Assembly: GCF_012641475.1 (NCBI RefSeq)
Contig: NZ_JABAIL010000004.1
Location: 721,881-785,880, forward strand
Direction: 5' to 3'
DNA from: Flammeovirga agarivorans
GTDB taxonomy: Bacteria; Bacteroidota; Bacteroidia; Cytophagales; Flammeovirgaceae
Length of the DNA stretch: 64,000 nt
Shown: piece after piece, positions 8,413-18,037 of the stretch
How the letters are laid out: the number at the start of each line of letters is the position of its first letter
Numbering within the stretch: the stretch's first letter is position 1
Program-made: the position numbers and the translations under genes
Notes under the pieces: generated by a model
What the model was told of the DNA's origin: nothing
The model's database searches: none
Seen by the model: only the letters and a program-made list of their open reading frames with translations

Positions 8413-9606
8413 TTAATCATGATATAAAATATACTTTTCTCTTAACGTTTTATATATATCCAACTCTTCAATCCATGACAACTTTATTTCTTCAATAGAC
8501 TTCCCTTCATTAATCATGACCCTTACTTGATCTGTTCCACAAAGTAAATCCATCCATTTTTCTTTCGAGATCACTGACTTTTGCTCCATCGATAAGAACT
8601 TCTTATTCCAATCAACAATATAAGATAGATCTAATCCTCCTTTCTTGATCGTTCTAAGATCTTGTCCAAAACATTCCTCCCCTTTTAATACAGGATTCGT
8701 AGCCGCTCCTTTTATAGATCTTGGGGTAAAAGTGAATTCCCCCAATTTTTCATTTGTATAACCAATGACCTGAAAAGGAAAATCTGTCCCTCTGCCAATA
8801 CTTACAGGAGTAGCTTCGAAGAAACATAACGACGGGTACAATAATATCGATTGATCATTTGGCAAATTTGGTGAAGGTTTGACTGGCAAACTATAAGCCA
8901 TTGAGTGATCATAATTTTTCACTTTGATAACTGTTAGATCACATGTTCTTTCACCTCTTAACCACTTTTCTCCATTGATCATTTTAGCTAATTCACCTAC
9001 AGTTAAACCATGTAAGATTGGAATTTTATGCATGCCCACAAATGATTTAAATTTCTCATTTAATACAGGTCCATCTATATACATTCCATTTGGATTTGGC
9101 CTGTCTAAAACAAGAAATGGAACATTTGCTTCAGCACAAGCCTCCATCATATAATGCATTGAGCTAATGTAGGTATAGAAACGGCACCCTACATCTTGAA
9201 TATCAAATAGCACAATATCAACTTGTTGTAATAATTCAGGAGCTGGACGTTTATTCTTTCCATAAATAGAAAATATCTTCACACCTGATTTCTGGTCAAT
9301 ACCATCTTTAACATGTGCTCCAGCATCAGCATTACCTCTAAAACCATGTTCAGGAGCAAAGATCATTTCTAAATGGACACCTAAATTTTGTAAAGAGTCC
9401 ACTAAATGAATCCCATCAATTTGAGAGGTCTGATTGACTAGCAGCCCAACTTTTTTTCCTTTTAACAGATCGATATATTCTGACAACTGCTGAGCCCCTG
9501 TAATAATTTCTAGTGGCTTCTCCTTTATTTCTTTCTTATCTGATGAAGATACCTCACAAGAAAAAAGTGAAATCATCATAAATATTAAGTAGATCGATTT
9601 TTTCAT
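8413..9606 (-). CDS. namZ: Exo-beta-N-acetylmuramidase NamZ (DUF1343), lipoprotein
   Basis: A 397-residue lipoprotein with a hydrophobic signal ending in the lipobox LFSC. The mature part is a full DUF1343 domain: KKVGLLVNQTS near 51, FAPEHGFRG near 84, DIQDVGCRFYTYISSM near 137 and LDRPNPNG near 169. Characterised DUF1343 proteins (NamZ) release terminal N-acetylmuramic acid from peptidoglycan fragments. The stop of the upstream GH3 glucosaminidase gene adjoins this start by about 2 bp, in the classical NagZ-NamZ arrangement in which the two enzymes take alternate sugars off the glycan chain. Its location would be the periplasm or outer-membrane inner face. Confidence 0.88.
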   Translation of the reverse strand: MKKSIYLIFMMISLFSCEVSSSDKKEIKEKPLEIITGAQQLSEYIDLLKGKKVGLLVNQTSQIDGIHLVDSLQNLGVHLEMIFAPEHGFRGNADAGAHVKDGIDQKSGVKIFSIYGKNKRPAPELLQQVDIVLFDIQDVGCRFYTYISSMHYMMEACAEANVPFLVLDRPNPNGMYIDGPVLNEKFKSFVGMHKIPILHGLTVGELAKMINGEKWLRGERTCDLTVIKVKNYDHSMAYSLPVKPSPNLPNDQSILLYPSLCFFEATPVSIGRGTDFPFQVIGYTNEKLGEFTFTPRSIKGAATNPVLKGEECFGQDLRTIKKGGLDLSYIVDWNKKFLSMEQKSVISKEKWMDLLCGTDQVRVMINEGKSIEEIKLSWIEELDIYKTLREKYILYHD

Positions 9607-9608
9607 AT

Positions 9609-11372
9609 CTATAATCCTAATCCTTCTTTAAACCTTTGATCAATGGTTACTGGTAATTTTCCTTGGCTATTTATCTCTCCTAAAAGTAACTTTCCTACTG
9701 ACTTTCTCAATTCAGGTAAATCTTGATAACCAATTATTAATCCATCTATATTTTCAATACCCACAAAAGATCGTATTGCATACGCATTGCCAAAAAATAC
9801 ACCAATATGTTTAGGGTCTTTATCTTTCATCAAATGAAAATAGTTCAACATTGTATAGGTTACTCCATAAGGATATTTCGATTTTTTAATAGGTTCATCT
9901 TCTTTTGCTAATTCTACAGCAATATCCTTAACACCTGGACTCATATATAATGCCCCGACTTGTGTAACCACCACATCAAATCTAGATAATTTACTTATCA
10001 ATTGTTTTAATTGCTCTGAACTAGCGTTTTTAGATAAGTAAAATGATTCTACGTCAAACTGTTTCTCTGAAAATCTCTTTTTAAGTAAAGTTGATGACTT
10101 CCCGATATTTACAATAGCCACTTTTTTTGTTATATCAAGAGAGATACATTGGTTGCTATTCTTTAATACGGTTATCGCTTTATCAGATATTTCTTGAATC
10201 AACTTCTTCGCTTCCTGGGGTTGTAGATCTGCTTTTAATGAAGCTGTAGACAACCTCTTTTGTTTATCTACCTCCAACCATCTTTTCATCAATAATACTC
10301 TCCATCCCTTTTCATTGATCTGTTCCCAAGATATTTTCTTCTGATTGATCGCCAACAACACTTCTTTAATGGCTTTATCAATATGATTTGTAAATTCTAC
10401 TACATCATTACCCGCTACCAAAGCCTGAGCATCTGCTTTTCCATAATCATGAAACTGCTTTGTGATAGCATCCATCAAGATCCCGTCTGTAAATATCACT
10501 CCATCAAACTTTAGAGAATCTCTTAATAAATCAGTAATTACTTTAGTTGACAATGAAGAGGCTTGATCATCTAAAGCAGGAACTTCTAAATGAGCAGTCA
10601 TTACACCTCCAATTCCTTCCTTTATCAATTGCTCGAATGGGTATAATTCTAAAGAATCTAGTCTTTTTCTAGAATGTGGAATCACTGGTAATGATTTATG
10701 AGAATCAACATTCGTATCACCATGACCTGGAAAATGTTTAGCGACTGCCAAAACTTGATGATCCTCCAAACCCTTCATGTATGCTAATGCTTTTGAAGTA
10801 ACTTTTTCCCTATTCTCTCCAAACGAACGGTAACTTATCACAGGGTTTAATGGATTATTATTTAAATCTGCAACAGGTCCATAACTTACTGTCACACCTA
10901 CTCTTTTCAATTGATTTGCAATTTGTGAAGACATCTCATAAATCAATTGATCATCTTGTAACGCACCCAATGTCATCGCATAAGGATAAGAAATACCATC
11001 ATAAGGTAGTCTCATCCCTAATCCCCATTCAGCATCTAAAGTATATACCAATGGTGTTTTTGCTACATTATTCAACCTATTGACAGCATTGACCTGATCT
11101 ATCGCTTTCCCCTTAAAAAAGATAACTCCGCCAACATTATATTCACGAACTAGAAACTCTACTTCCTTATAACTTCTACTTGTATAATGAGGAACAATAA
11201 ATAATTGTGCAATTTTTTCTTCATTAGATAATGACTGCCATACTGAATCTACCCACTGTAAATCTTCAATAGAAGCATCAAAAAACTTAGGTGATTTATG
11301 TTCTTGAGAAAAAACAGTTAAACTACTGAATAACAGATTTATAATAAAAAATCGAAATAAATAATTGGACAT
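9609..11372 (-). CDS. nagZ: GH3 beta-N-acetylglucosaminidase (NagZ-like)
   Basis: A secreted glycoside hydrolase family 3 enzyme of 587 residues with a signal peptide (residues 1-22, ending VFSQ). The NagZ-type motif KHFPGHGDTNVDSHKSLP spans about 212-229 and supplies the His/Asp acid-base pair; the nucleophile is probably Asp296 in FTDGILMDA. A second domain of about 200 residues follows the barrel, so it is longer than cytoplasmic NagZ (about 340) and lacks the beta-lactamase fusion found in some Bacteroidota. It is predicted to remove GlcNAc from peptidoglycan chains, working with the adjoining NamZ. The symbol reflects similarity, not proven orthology. Confidence 0.85.
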   Translation of the reverse strand: MSNYLFRFFIINLLFSSLTVFSQEHKSPKFFDASIEDLQWVDSVWQSLSNEEKIAQLFIVPHYTSRSYKEVEFLVREYNVGGVIFFKGKAIDQVNAVNRLNNVAKTPLVYTLDAEWGLGMRLPYDGISYPYAMTLGALQDDQLIYEMSSQIANQLKRVGVTVSYGPVADLNNNPLNPVISYRSFGENREKVTSKALAYMKGLEDHQVLAVAKHFPGHGDTNVDSHKSLPVIPHSRKRLDSLELYPFEQLIKEGIGGVMTAHLEVPALDDQASSLSTKVITDLLRDSLKFDGVIFTDGILMDAITKQFHDYGKADAQALVAGNDVVEFTNHIDKAIKEVLLAINQKKISWEQINEKGWRVLLMKRWLEVDKQKRLSTASLKADLQPQEAKKLIQEISDKAITVLKNSNQCISLDITKKVAIVNIGKSSTLLKKRFSEKQFDVESFYLSKNASSEQLKQLISKLSRFDVVVTQVGALYMSPGVKDIAVELAKEDEPIKKSKYPYGVTYTMLNYFHLMKDKDPKHIGVFFGNAYAIRSFVGIENIDGLIIGYQDLPELRKSVGKLLLGEINSQGKLPVTIDQRFKEGLGL

Positions 11373-11463
11373 ATTACTGATTTTCGTTCAATTTTTGTTA
11401 GGTTAACTACTAAAATACTAACTACCTCTTCAAATACACCCTAATTCAGTTATCTTTTTAGCT

Positions 11464-12405
11464 ATGAAAAGAATTTTTATTCTAGTCACTCTTTTATCAA
11501 TCATATCTCTTTATCAAATACATGCTCAAGGATGTAGTGATGCAGGCATTTGCTCAACTGGAGCACTTAATCCATCTAATGATAAAGACAAAAGTAATAT
11601 TATTGACCATAAGTTTGCTATCACCTATAATGGATATTGGCAGATGTATAAAAGTCAATTTTATGATCAAGGAGCAGGTTTAACAGTAGATTATAAAATC
11701 TCCTCTAAAAGTAGTGTTCAAGCTAAAACAGCTTATTCATTCAAATCAGGTCCAATTACAGACACTCAAGGAATGAGTGATGTCACTCTATCCTATTCTT
11801 ACCAAATAATTTCTGGCGGAAAATGGAATCTTACAGGAGTTATTGGTGGTAAGGTTCCTACAGGAAAAGCAAATATGACATATGAAGGGTTACCTCTCCC
11901 CATGATCTACAATACTTCCTTGGGTACTTATGATGCATTATTTGGTCTCGCTTTAACATCAAAAGCTTGGCATATCTCACTAGGTATCCAACAACCATTG
12001 ACCACATTAACTGAACATGAATATGATCCTTATTATTGGAGAAACACTGAATACTACCAACACTTACTAAATTGGTTTCCTTCATCAAGACATCTTGATC
12101 GAAAAACTGACATTAGTATGCGCTTAAAATATGCTATCAAAACTTCAAAATGGTCTATTGCTCCAAGTGTACTAGGTATTTATAAACCACAACCTGGGTA
12201 TGTTGAATCAATTGAAGATGGAAATTATGAAGTCATTGGCTCAGAAGGTTTAACTATTAATGGTCTTTTAGAAGCTTCATACAATATAAATACTTCACTC
12301 ACACTATCTGCAGTAGGTGCGTATGCCATACAGCAAAGACCTTTAAACCCTGATGGATTACAACGAGATTATGTCGTTAACTTTTTTATTAAACAACAAT
12401 TCTAG
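11464..12405 (+). CDS. Outer-membrane beta-barrel protein (GCSDAG type)
   Basis: A 313-residue protein with a signal peptide (1-21, ending IHAQ), followed at once by GCSDAGICSTGA. I have seen this short Cys-containing N-terminal motif in Bacteroidota outer-membrane proteins. The rest consists of amphipathic strands of about 10 residues separated by turns and ends in a phenylalanine (KQQF), as outer-membrane barrels do. The function is unknown; transport or surface display is possible. It precedes the TPR-CHAT gene by 11 bp on the same strand and is likely co-transcribed with it, so it may be the outer-membrane partner of that protein. Confidence 0.75.
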   Translation: MKRIFILVTLLSIISLYQIHAQGCSDAGICSTGALNPSNDKDKSNIIDHKFAITYNGYWQMYKSQFYDQGAGLTVDYKISSKSSVQAKTAYSFKSGPITDTQGMSDVTLSYSYQIISGGKWNLTGVIGGKVPTGKANMTYEGLPLPMIYNTSLGTYDALFGLALTSKAWHISLGIQQPLTTLTEHEYDPYYWRNTEYYQHLLNWFPSSRHLDRKTDISMRLKYAIKTSKWSIAPSVLGIYKPQPGYVESIEDGNYEVIGSEGLTINGLLEASYNINTSLTLSAVGAYAIQQRPLNPDGLQRDYVVNFFIKQQF

Positions 12406-12416
12406 TAATACCTAAG

Positions 12417-15101
12417 ATGAAATATCATTTTTTAATATATATCTACTTATTCCCATTGATCACTCTAGCACAATCTTCACTACAAAGTGCTCAGAATTTC
12501 TATGAATATGGAGAATTGGACTCTGCAATCAACATACTAAATAAGGTCAACGTAAATAAACAGAATGTAAATTATGTTGACGCTTTAAAAGCTAAGATCT
12601 ATGGACAAAAAAGTTACTACACAAAAGCATTAAGTCTATGTGATGATTCATTATTAGTCTCGTCAAAACCTTCATATTTAGCGATTATTAATGCGAAAGG
12701 ATATTTATTGGAACATCAAGGTTTTTCTTATGATGCCATTCAAGTCATTTTACAAGGAATTCGAAAATTTGATAAATACAAGAACAACAATGAGTACACA
12801 AAACTATTTATTGAAAGTTATTCTTTGTTAGGGATAGCTTATTGGCAGACAGGAGCTCAAAAAGAAGCCAATGAATATTTAAAACAAGCCTTAGTTTTAT
12901 CAAAAAAATTAAATGATAGCATTTTAGAGGCTAATTGCAATATCAACTTAGGCTTAGTGAATTCTAGTGACGAACCATTTAAGGCTCAGGTCTATTACGA
13001 AAAGGCATTGAAGGAGTATCAAAAAGCCTTTCCAAATGAGGACCATCCTAGTGTAGCCTCTATCTATATTAACTTAGGAGTAATCTTTCAACAAAACTAT
13101 TTTCTACCAAAAGCTATTGAAGCCTTTGAAAAAGCAGCAAGTATTTGGTCAAAATTATATTCTAATGACCATCCTAATGTTGCCTTTGCTTATACATATA
13201 TTGCCGAAGCATACTTAAAAAGCAATCAAGTTGATCTGGCACTTGAATTTTATGATCTTTCTTTACAGTTATATCAAGTTACTTTTGGTGATAAACACCC
13301 TGAAATAGCTAATATCTACATTCACTTAGGTGATATTAGTTACGATCAGGAAGAATACAAAACTGCTCTGAATTATTATCAGAAGGCCATTTGTTCAAAT
13401 AGTTTTCAATTCAAGAATGAGGATCCCAAAGCCAACCCTGAGGCAAGTGATTACTTAAATCCATTTATCAATATTGTAGCTTTGCAGAAAAAAGCAGAGG
13501 CTTTTGAAAAGATTCATTTTACAAAAACACTAAAAAGAAACGACTTATCTTCTGGTATTGAATCTTTAGAAGCTGCACACCATGTAATTAATAAAGTAAG
13601 AGGAACTTTAAGAAATGAAGAAGATAAAATCAAGCTAAGTGAAATTACCAACGCAGTATATTCAGATGGTATTCGACTTAGTATAGAATTAGGAATAGCT
13701 TCGGTAAATGCTAATAAATGGAATGAAAAAGCATTTCAATTTATGGAATGGAGTAAATCTGCTACTCTTTTGGAAGCTATTCAAGACACAAATGCAAAAA
13801 CCTTTGCGGGAATTCCTAAAGAGCTTATCGAAAAAGAAAATAGCTTACATGACGAGATTAGTGCTATTGAACAAGGCATAATTAAAAGTTCATCTATTAC
13901 AGAAAGAGATTCTTTAGAAAACATACTCTTTAATACTGAACAATCACTTGAAGAATTAATAAGTGATTTAGAGCAGGACTACCCTAAATATTATAATTTA
14001 AAATACAACGCTTCAGTAATTTCATTGAAAGACATTTCAAATAAAATCTCTAAGAATGAGGCGTTGATTAGTTACTTTATTTCTGATGTTGAAGAGTTAT
14101 TGTATATATTTTTAGTAACAGACAAAGGTTTAAATATTTATACAGAAAATTTTGATGATGATTTTAAGGATGAAATTATAAGTCTAGAATCGGGATTGAA
14201 GTTCAATTTTGATGAAATCATTCTTATGTCTTCCAAATATCTATCGTCGAGACTACTTCCATTTTACTTAAATGATGCTATTGAAAAAGTGACTTTTCTA
14301 CTCGATGGAAAGATTAATAGTATTCCAATGGAGGTCCTTTTCTATGAATCAGTAGGCGAAATTGACCAGATGAATGCACATCAATTACCTTTCATGGTAA
14401 CTAAATATTCTATCGCATATAATTTTTCGGCAACTTTAGCCTATTCTGAAGATTCAGGAAATGAACAATCTGAATCAGGAAATAATATTGCTTTTTTCGC
14501 CCCAGTAAACTTTACTGACTCTACAGGCTCAGAAATTTACTCCTCTCTTCCAGGTACATTATCTGAAGTAAGAGAAATTGAAAGTATTGCCAATACACAA
14601 GGATGGTCAACCTCCACATATATGTATAAGAAGGCGACAAAATCTAATTTATTAAGTGCTTCTAAACAAGGATATAAATATTTGCATTTTGCTACTCATG
14701 GTTTTGTCGATGAAGAAAGCCCAAATCAATCTTTTATATTTTTAAATGGCGAAGAGGAAGAACCAAATCTTCTTCATGCTTCTGAAATTTACAACCTTGA
14801 ATTGAACAGTAAACTAGTCACTTTATCTGCCTGTGAAACAGGTTTAGGAAAAATAAGTAAAGGAGAAGGACTAATTGGACTTTCCCGATCTTTAAAATAT
14901 GCTGGAGTAGAAAATTCCATCGTATCACTTTGGACTGTAGATGACATCTCAACTGCCCTATTAATGCAATATTTCTACGAAGAAATAGTAAAAGGTGAAA
15001 ATATTTCCAAAGCTTTAAAGAAGGCAAAAATTAAACTTATCAAAGGAAGTCTTTACTCCTCCCCATATTATTGGGCTGCTTTCTCACATATTGGGCATTA
15101 G
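12417..15101 (+). CDS. Secreted TPR-CHAT (caspase-like) protein
   Basis: An 894-residue protein. Residues 1-18 are a signal peptide ending LAQS. About 25-340 hold tetratricopeptide repeats (for example PSVASIYINLGVIFQQN near 213), about 480-530 contain a coiled coil, and about 590-894 form a CHAT domain. The caspase-type dyad is intact: His761 in HFATHGF and Cys806 in LSACETGLG, with the downstream GEGLIGLSRSL and SLWTVDD motifs. CHAT domains are caspase-related proteases, such as those of gRAMP/Craspase or bacterial death pathways; whether secreted Bacteroidota versions cut proteins is not established. It is flanked by a barrel gene and a receiver gene on the same strand, which suggests an envelope signalling role. 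Confidence 0.9.
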   Translation: MKYHFLIYIYLFPLITLAQSSLQSAQNFYEYGELDSAINILNKVNVNKQNVNYVDALKAKIYGQKSYYTKALSLCDDSLLVSSKPSYLAIINAKGYLLEHQGFSYDAIQVILQGIRKFDKYKNNNEYTKLFIESYSLLGIAYWQTGAQKEANEYLKQALVLSKKLNDSILEANCNINLGLVNSSDEPFKAQVYYEKALKEYQKAFPNEDHPSVASIYINLGVIFQQNYFLPKAIEAFEKAASIWSKLYSNDHPNVAFAYTYIAEAYLKSNQVDLALEFYDLSLQLYQVTFGDKHPEIANIYIHLGDISYDQEEYKTALNYYQKAICSNSFQFKNEDPKANPEASDYLNPFINIVALQKKAEAFEKIHFTKTLKRNDLSSGIESLEAAHHVINKVRGTLRNEEDKIKLSEITNAVYSDGIRLSIELGIASVNANKWNEKAFQFMEWSKSATLLEAIQDTNAKTFAGIPKELIEKENSLHDEISAIEQGIIKSSSITERDSLENILFNTEQSLEELISDLEQDYPKYYNLKYNASVISLKDISNKISKNEALISYFISDVEELLYIFLVTDKGLNIYTENFDDDFKDEIISLESGLKFNFDEIILMSSKYLSSRLLPFYLNDAIEKVTFLLDGKINSIPMEVLFYESVGEIDQMNAHQLPFMVTKYSIAYNFSATLAYSEDSGNEQSESGNNIAFFAPVNFTDSTGSEIYSSLPGTLSEVREIESIANTQGWSTSTYMYKKATKSNLLSASKQGYKYLHFATHGFVDEESPNQSFIFLNGEEEEPNLLHASEIYNLELNSKLVTLSACETGLGKISKGEGLIGLSRSLKYAGVENSIVSLWTVDDISTALLMQYFYEEIVKGENISKALKKAKIKLIKGSLYSSPYYWAAFSHIGH

Positions 15102-15170
15102 GGAAACTTTTCGAAGGTTAACTACTGTTAATAGAGTGTTGAAAAACATTTACCCAAAAATTTGACTCTC

Positions 15171-15893
15171 ATGAACGAGACGGTAGTGCTGGTTATTGAC
15201 GACGAAAAAAACCTACTAGAAAGCATAGTTGACTTACTCGAAATTAATGATTTTAAAGTTCTCTCGGCCGAAAGCGGGCCAGACGCACTAGAGATCATAA
15301 AGCAACAAATACCCGACATCATTTTATGTGATGTTATGATGCCTGCAATGAATGGATACCTTTTTCTTAAAGAACTTAGAAAAAATCCTTTAGCAGTTGG
15401 AGTACCTTTTATCTTTCTATCGGCGAAAAGTGATCGTCATGATATACGAAAAGGAATGAATTTGATGGCGGATGATTATATCACAAAACCGTTTACTCAA
15501 CAGGAGTTACTCCAGAGTATTAGGGCTAGAATTGATAGAATAGAAGTCCTCAAAACCGAGATTATGATGTTTATGAAAAGTATTCATCACAACCTTAGCA
15601 ATAGTAACATTGACTATAATGAAATACCTGAGACAAAAAGAGAATTAGATACTCTTAAGGCTTTACTCCAATCTCAGAATAAAGCTATTGAGAAATATTG
15701 TTATCTCAATTCTCACAAGGTAAGAGGTCCCCTATGTAGAATAATGGGGTTAATTGAGCTTTTTAATTCTTCTGATGAAATGCTTTCTAAAGAAATTGTC
15801 AACCACTTAAAAAGTAGTGCAGAAGATTTAGATAAAATCACAAGAGAAATAACATTTGCTATTTCTACCCATAGAAATGTAAAAACAGCCTAG
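15171..15893 (+). CDS. Response regulator with C-terminal kinase-type H-box (REC-DHp)
   Basis: The 240-residue product starts at the ATG at 15171; an in-frame TTG 9 bp earlier is less likely. Residues 4-122 are a receiver domain with DD at 10-11, the phospho-acceptor Asp54 in LCDVMMP and Lys107 in ITKPF. A helical linker follows, and about 172-228 resemble the two-helix dimerisation domain of histidine kinases, with His182 in LNSHKVRGPLCRIMGLIEL (compare the H-box SHELRxPL). There is no ATP-binding domain, so it cannot autophosphorylate. It may work as a phosphotransfer hub or as a decoy or phosphatase. It lies 69 bp after the CHAT gene and ends at a strong terminator. Confidence 0.8.
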   Translation: MNETVVLVIDDEKNLLESIVDLLEINDFKVLSAESGPDALEIIKQQIPDIILCDVMMPAMNGYLFLKELRKNPLAVGVPFIFLSAKSDRHDIRKGMNLMADDYITKPFTQQELLQSIRARIDRIEVLKTEIMMFMKSIHHNLSNSNIDYNEIPETKRELDTLKALLQSQNKAIEKYCYLNSHKVRGPLCRIMGLIELFNSSDEMLSKEIVNHLKSSAEDLDKITREITFAISTHRNVKTA

Positions 15894-15897
15894 AAAT

Positions 15898-15938
15898 AAA
15901 AAAGGATTACTTTCTAAGTGAGAAAGTAATCCTTTTTT
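15898..15938. terminator. Bidirectional intrinsic terminator
   Basis: A long perfect stem, AAAAGGATTACTTTCT paired with AGAAAGTAATCCTTTT around a 5-nt loop. It has an A-run on one side and a T-run on the other, so it ends both the receiver gene (plus) and sufD (minus). Confidence 0.9.
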
Positions 15939-15955
15939 AAAATATACTCTTAAGA

Positions 15956-17254
15956 TTAATCCAAAGGATAACCCATTTTTTCAGCTACAGTTCTTTCTAC
16001 AAGTGAACGAATTGGCTCATTAGAGATCTTTTCGATTACATCACCTGCAAAAGCATATGTCAATAAAGCTCTTGCTTTATCTTCAGTGATACCTCTTGCT
16101 CTTAGATAGAACATTGGATCTTCATCTAAAGCACCAATTGTACAACCATGTGAACAACTTACATCATCTGCCCAAATCTCTAATTGTGGTTTTGTATTCA
16201 CAACTGCATCTGGAGAAAGTAAGATGTTTTTGTTTGACTGGAATGCATTTGTTTTTTGTGCATCCTGACGAACAAAGATTTTACCATTGAAAACTGCTTT
16301 AGATTTACCACTTAAAATACCTTTGTATAACTCATTAGAATATGAGTTAGGCATTTTGTGATCTACCATTGTATGGTTATCTACGAAAGATTTATCATCT
16401 AATAAGTATAAACCTGTCATTAGACCTTCACAATGCTCACCAAGTGAGATATTTAAGTTATTTCTAACCAATTTACCACCAGTAGTGATAGTCACATTAT
16501 GGTATACAGAGTTATCTGCTTGTTGTGCCTCAGATAACGTTACTAAATGAGTATTTTCGTTCTCATCTTGTAATTTAATATGATTTACAACAGCTCTTTC
16601 TGCTACTACTGTTTCAGAAACTGCATTGATAAGCACTTCATTGTCTCCCAATACTACATTTCTTTCAGCAAAAGTAAACTGAGCACCTTCTTCAGCAATC
16701 GCTAAAACTCTAGGTTGAACAACTAAATGATTAGCAGTAACAACATTTAGAATAAGAACTGCTTCTTCTTTTAAAGCATTTCTTTTAGCGTAAACAAATA
16801 CACCTTCTTGGATAGAAGCTGTGTTAATACCTACGAAAGGTAACCCTGCATCAGCATATTTACCTAAATGAGATAAAACTAATGCTTCGTCTTTTTGAAT
16901 AGCTTCTGAAAGTGGTGAGAAAGTCACCTTGTCTGTTGAAGTATAGTTTGATAATTCAGCATTGAACTGACCATCAACAAATACCATTACTTCAACACCT
17001 TCGATCAAATGATCAGCAATATCTTCTTTAGTAACTGCTTTTGATGAAGTTGTGAAATTAAACTCTGAAGAAACTAATTTCTTCACATTAGTATATTTCC
17101 ACTCTTCATCTCTGATTGAAGGAAAATCTGTTGATGCAAATTGTTCCGCTGCTTCAGTTTTTAGAGAAGTTAAAGCAGGAACAGCATCAATTGTATCTTC
17201 TATATATGCTAATGCATTATTTTTTAATGCAGCATTTTCAATTACTTTACTCAT
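15956..17254 (-). CDS. sufD: Fe-S cluster assembly protein SufD
   Basis: A 432-residue SufD, a beta-helix subunit of the cytosolic SufBCD scaffold. It shows the expected SRDEEWKYTNVKKL-like start (IRDEEWKYTNVKKL, about 46-59), a central beta-helical region (NAFQSNKNILLSPDA near 328) and the C-terminal HGCTIGALDEDPMFYLRARG (near 360), where the conserved His and Asp lie at the SufB interface. It is 24 bp downstream of sufC. The usual sufB partner is not adjacent and must be elsewhere if the complex is complete. Confidence 0.95.
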   Translation of the reverse strand: MSKVIENAALKNNALAYIEDTIDAVPALTSLKTEAAEQFASTDFPSIRDEEWKYTNVKKLVSSEFNFTTSSKAVTKEDIADHLIEGVEVMVFVDGQFNAELSNYTSTDKVTFSPLSEAIQKDEALVLSHLGKYADAGLPFVGINTASIQEGVFVYAKRNALKEEAVLILNVVTANHLVVQPRVLAIAEEGAQFTFAERNVVLGDNEVLINAVSETVVAERAVVNHIKLQDENENTHLVTLSEAQQADNSVYHNVTITTGGKLVRNNLNISLGEHCEGLMTGLYLLDDKSFVDNHTMVDHKMPNSYSNELYKGILSGKSKAVFNGKIFVRQDAQKTNAFQSNKNILLSPDAVVNTKPQLEIWADDVSCSHGCTIGALDEDPMFYLRARGITEDKARALLTYAFAGDVIEKISNEPIRSLVERTVAEKMGYPLD

Positions 17255-17278
17255 AATTAGAAAAAATTAGGGTTAGGT

Positions 17279-18037
17279 TTAGTTTTGACCTTCTACTTCT
17301 TGGATAATCCAATCGTATCCTTTTTCTTCTAATTCAAGTGCCAATTCTTTAGTACCAGATTTTACGATCTTACCTTTGTAAAGTACGTGAACAAAGTCAG
17401 GAACGATATAATCTAATAATCTTTGGTAGTGAGTTACTACAACAAAAGAACGCTTACCGTCTCTTAAAGTATTAACACCATTAGCTACAATTCTTAATGC
17501 ATCGATATCAAGACCTGAATCTGTCTCATCAAGAATCGCTAATTTTGGATCTAACATAGCCATATGGAAGATCTCATTTCTTTTCTTTTCACCACCTGAG
17601 AATCCTTCGTTTAAAGAACGGTTCATTAGAGATTTATCAATAGAAACGATTTTCATCTTTTCTTTCATCTCTTTCATAAAGTTCGCAGCATTATAAGGCT
17701 CCTCACCTCTTGCTTTACGTACCTCATTAACAGCTGTTCTTAAGAAGTTAGTGTTACTAACACCTGGGATTTCAACTGGATATTGGAAAGCAAGGAATAA
17801 ACCTTTTTGTGCTCTTTCCTCTGGTGACATCTCTAACAAATCCTCACCATCGAAGTCAACATCGCCACCTTCTACTTCATAATCTTCTCTACCAGCAAGA
17901 ACTGAAGCTAAAGTACTTTTACCAGAACCGTTTGGTCCCATAATCGCGTGCACTTCACCCTCTTTAATCTCCAAGTTGATTCCTTTAAGAATCTCTTTGT
18001 CTTCTATCGAAGCTTTTAGATCGTTGATCTTCAGCAT
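17279..18037 (-). CDS. sufC: Fe-S assembly ATPase SufC
   Basis: A 252-residue ABC-type ATPase that drives SufB-SufD rearrangement during cluster assembly. Walker A is GPNGSGKST (34-42), the signature is [11 protein letters not shown] (about 145-155) and Walker B/D-loop is [14 protein letters not shown] (about 169-182), all diagnostic of SufC rather than a transporter ATPase. It is the first gene of a sufC-sufD unit with a long upstream region (18038-18425), so the promoter is probably there. Most Bacteroidota place sufB immediately upstream; here a non-coding gap and a divergent MaoC gene occupy that place. Confidence 0.97.
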   Translation of the reverse strand: MLKINDLKASIEDKEILKGINLEIKEGEVHAIMGPNGSGKSTLASVLAGREDYEVEGGDVDFDGEDLLEMSPEERAQKGLFLAFQYPVEIPGVSNTNFLRTAVNEVRKARGEEPYNAANFMKEMKEKMKIVSIDKSLMNRSLNEGFSGGEKKRNEIFHMAMLDPKLAILDETDSGLDIDALRIVANGVNTLRDGKRSFVVVTHYQRLLDYIVPDFVHVLYKGKIVKSGTKELALELEEKGYDWIIQEVEGQN

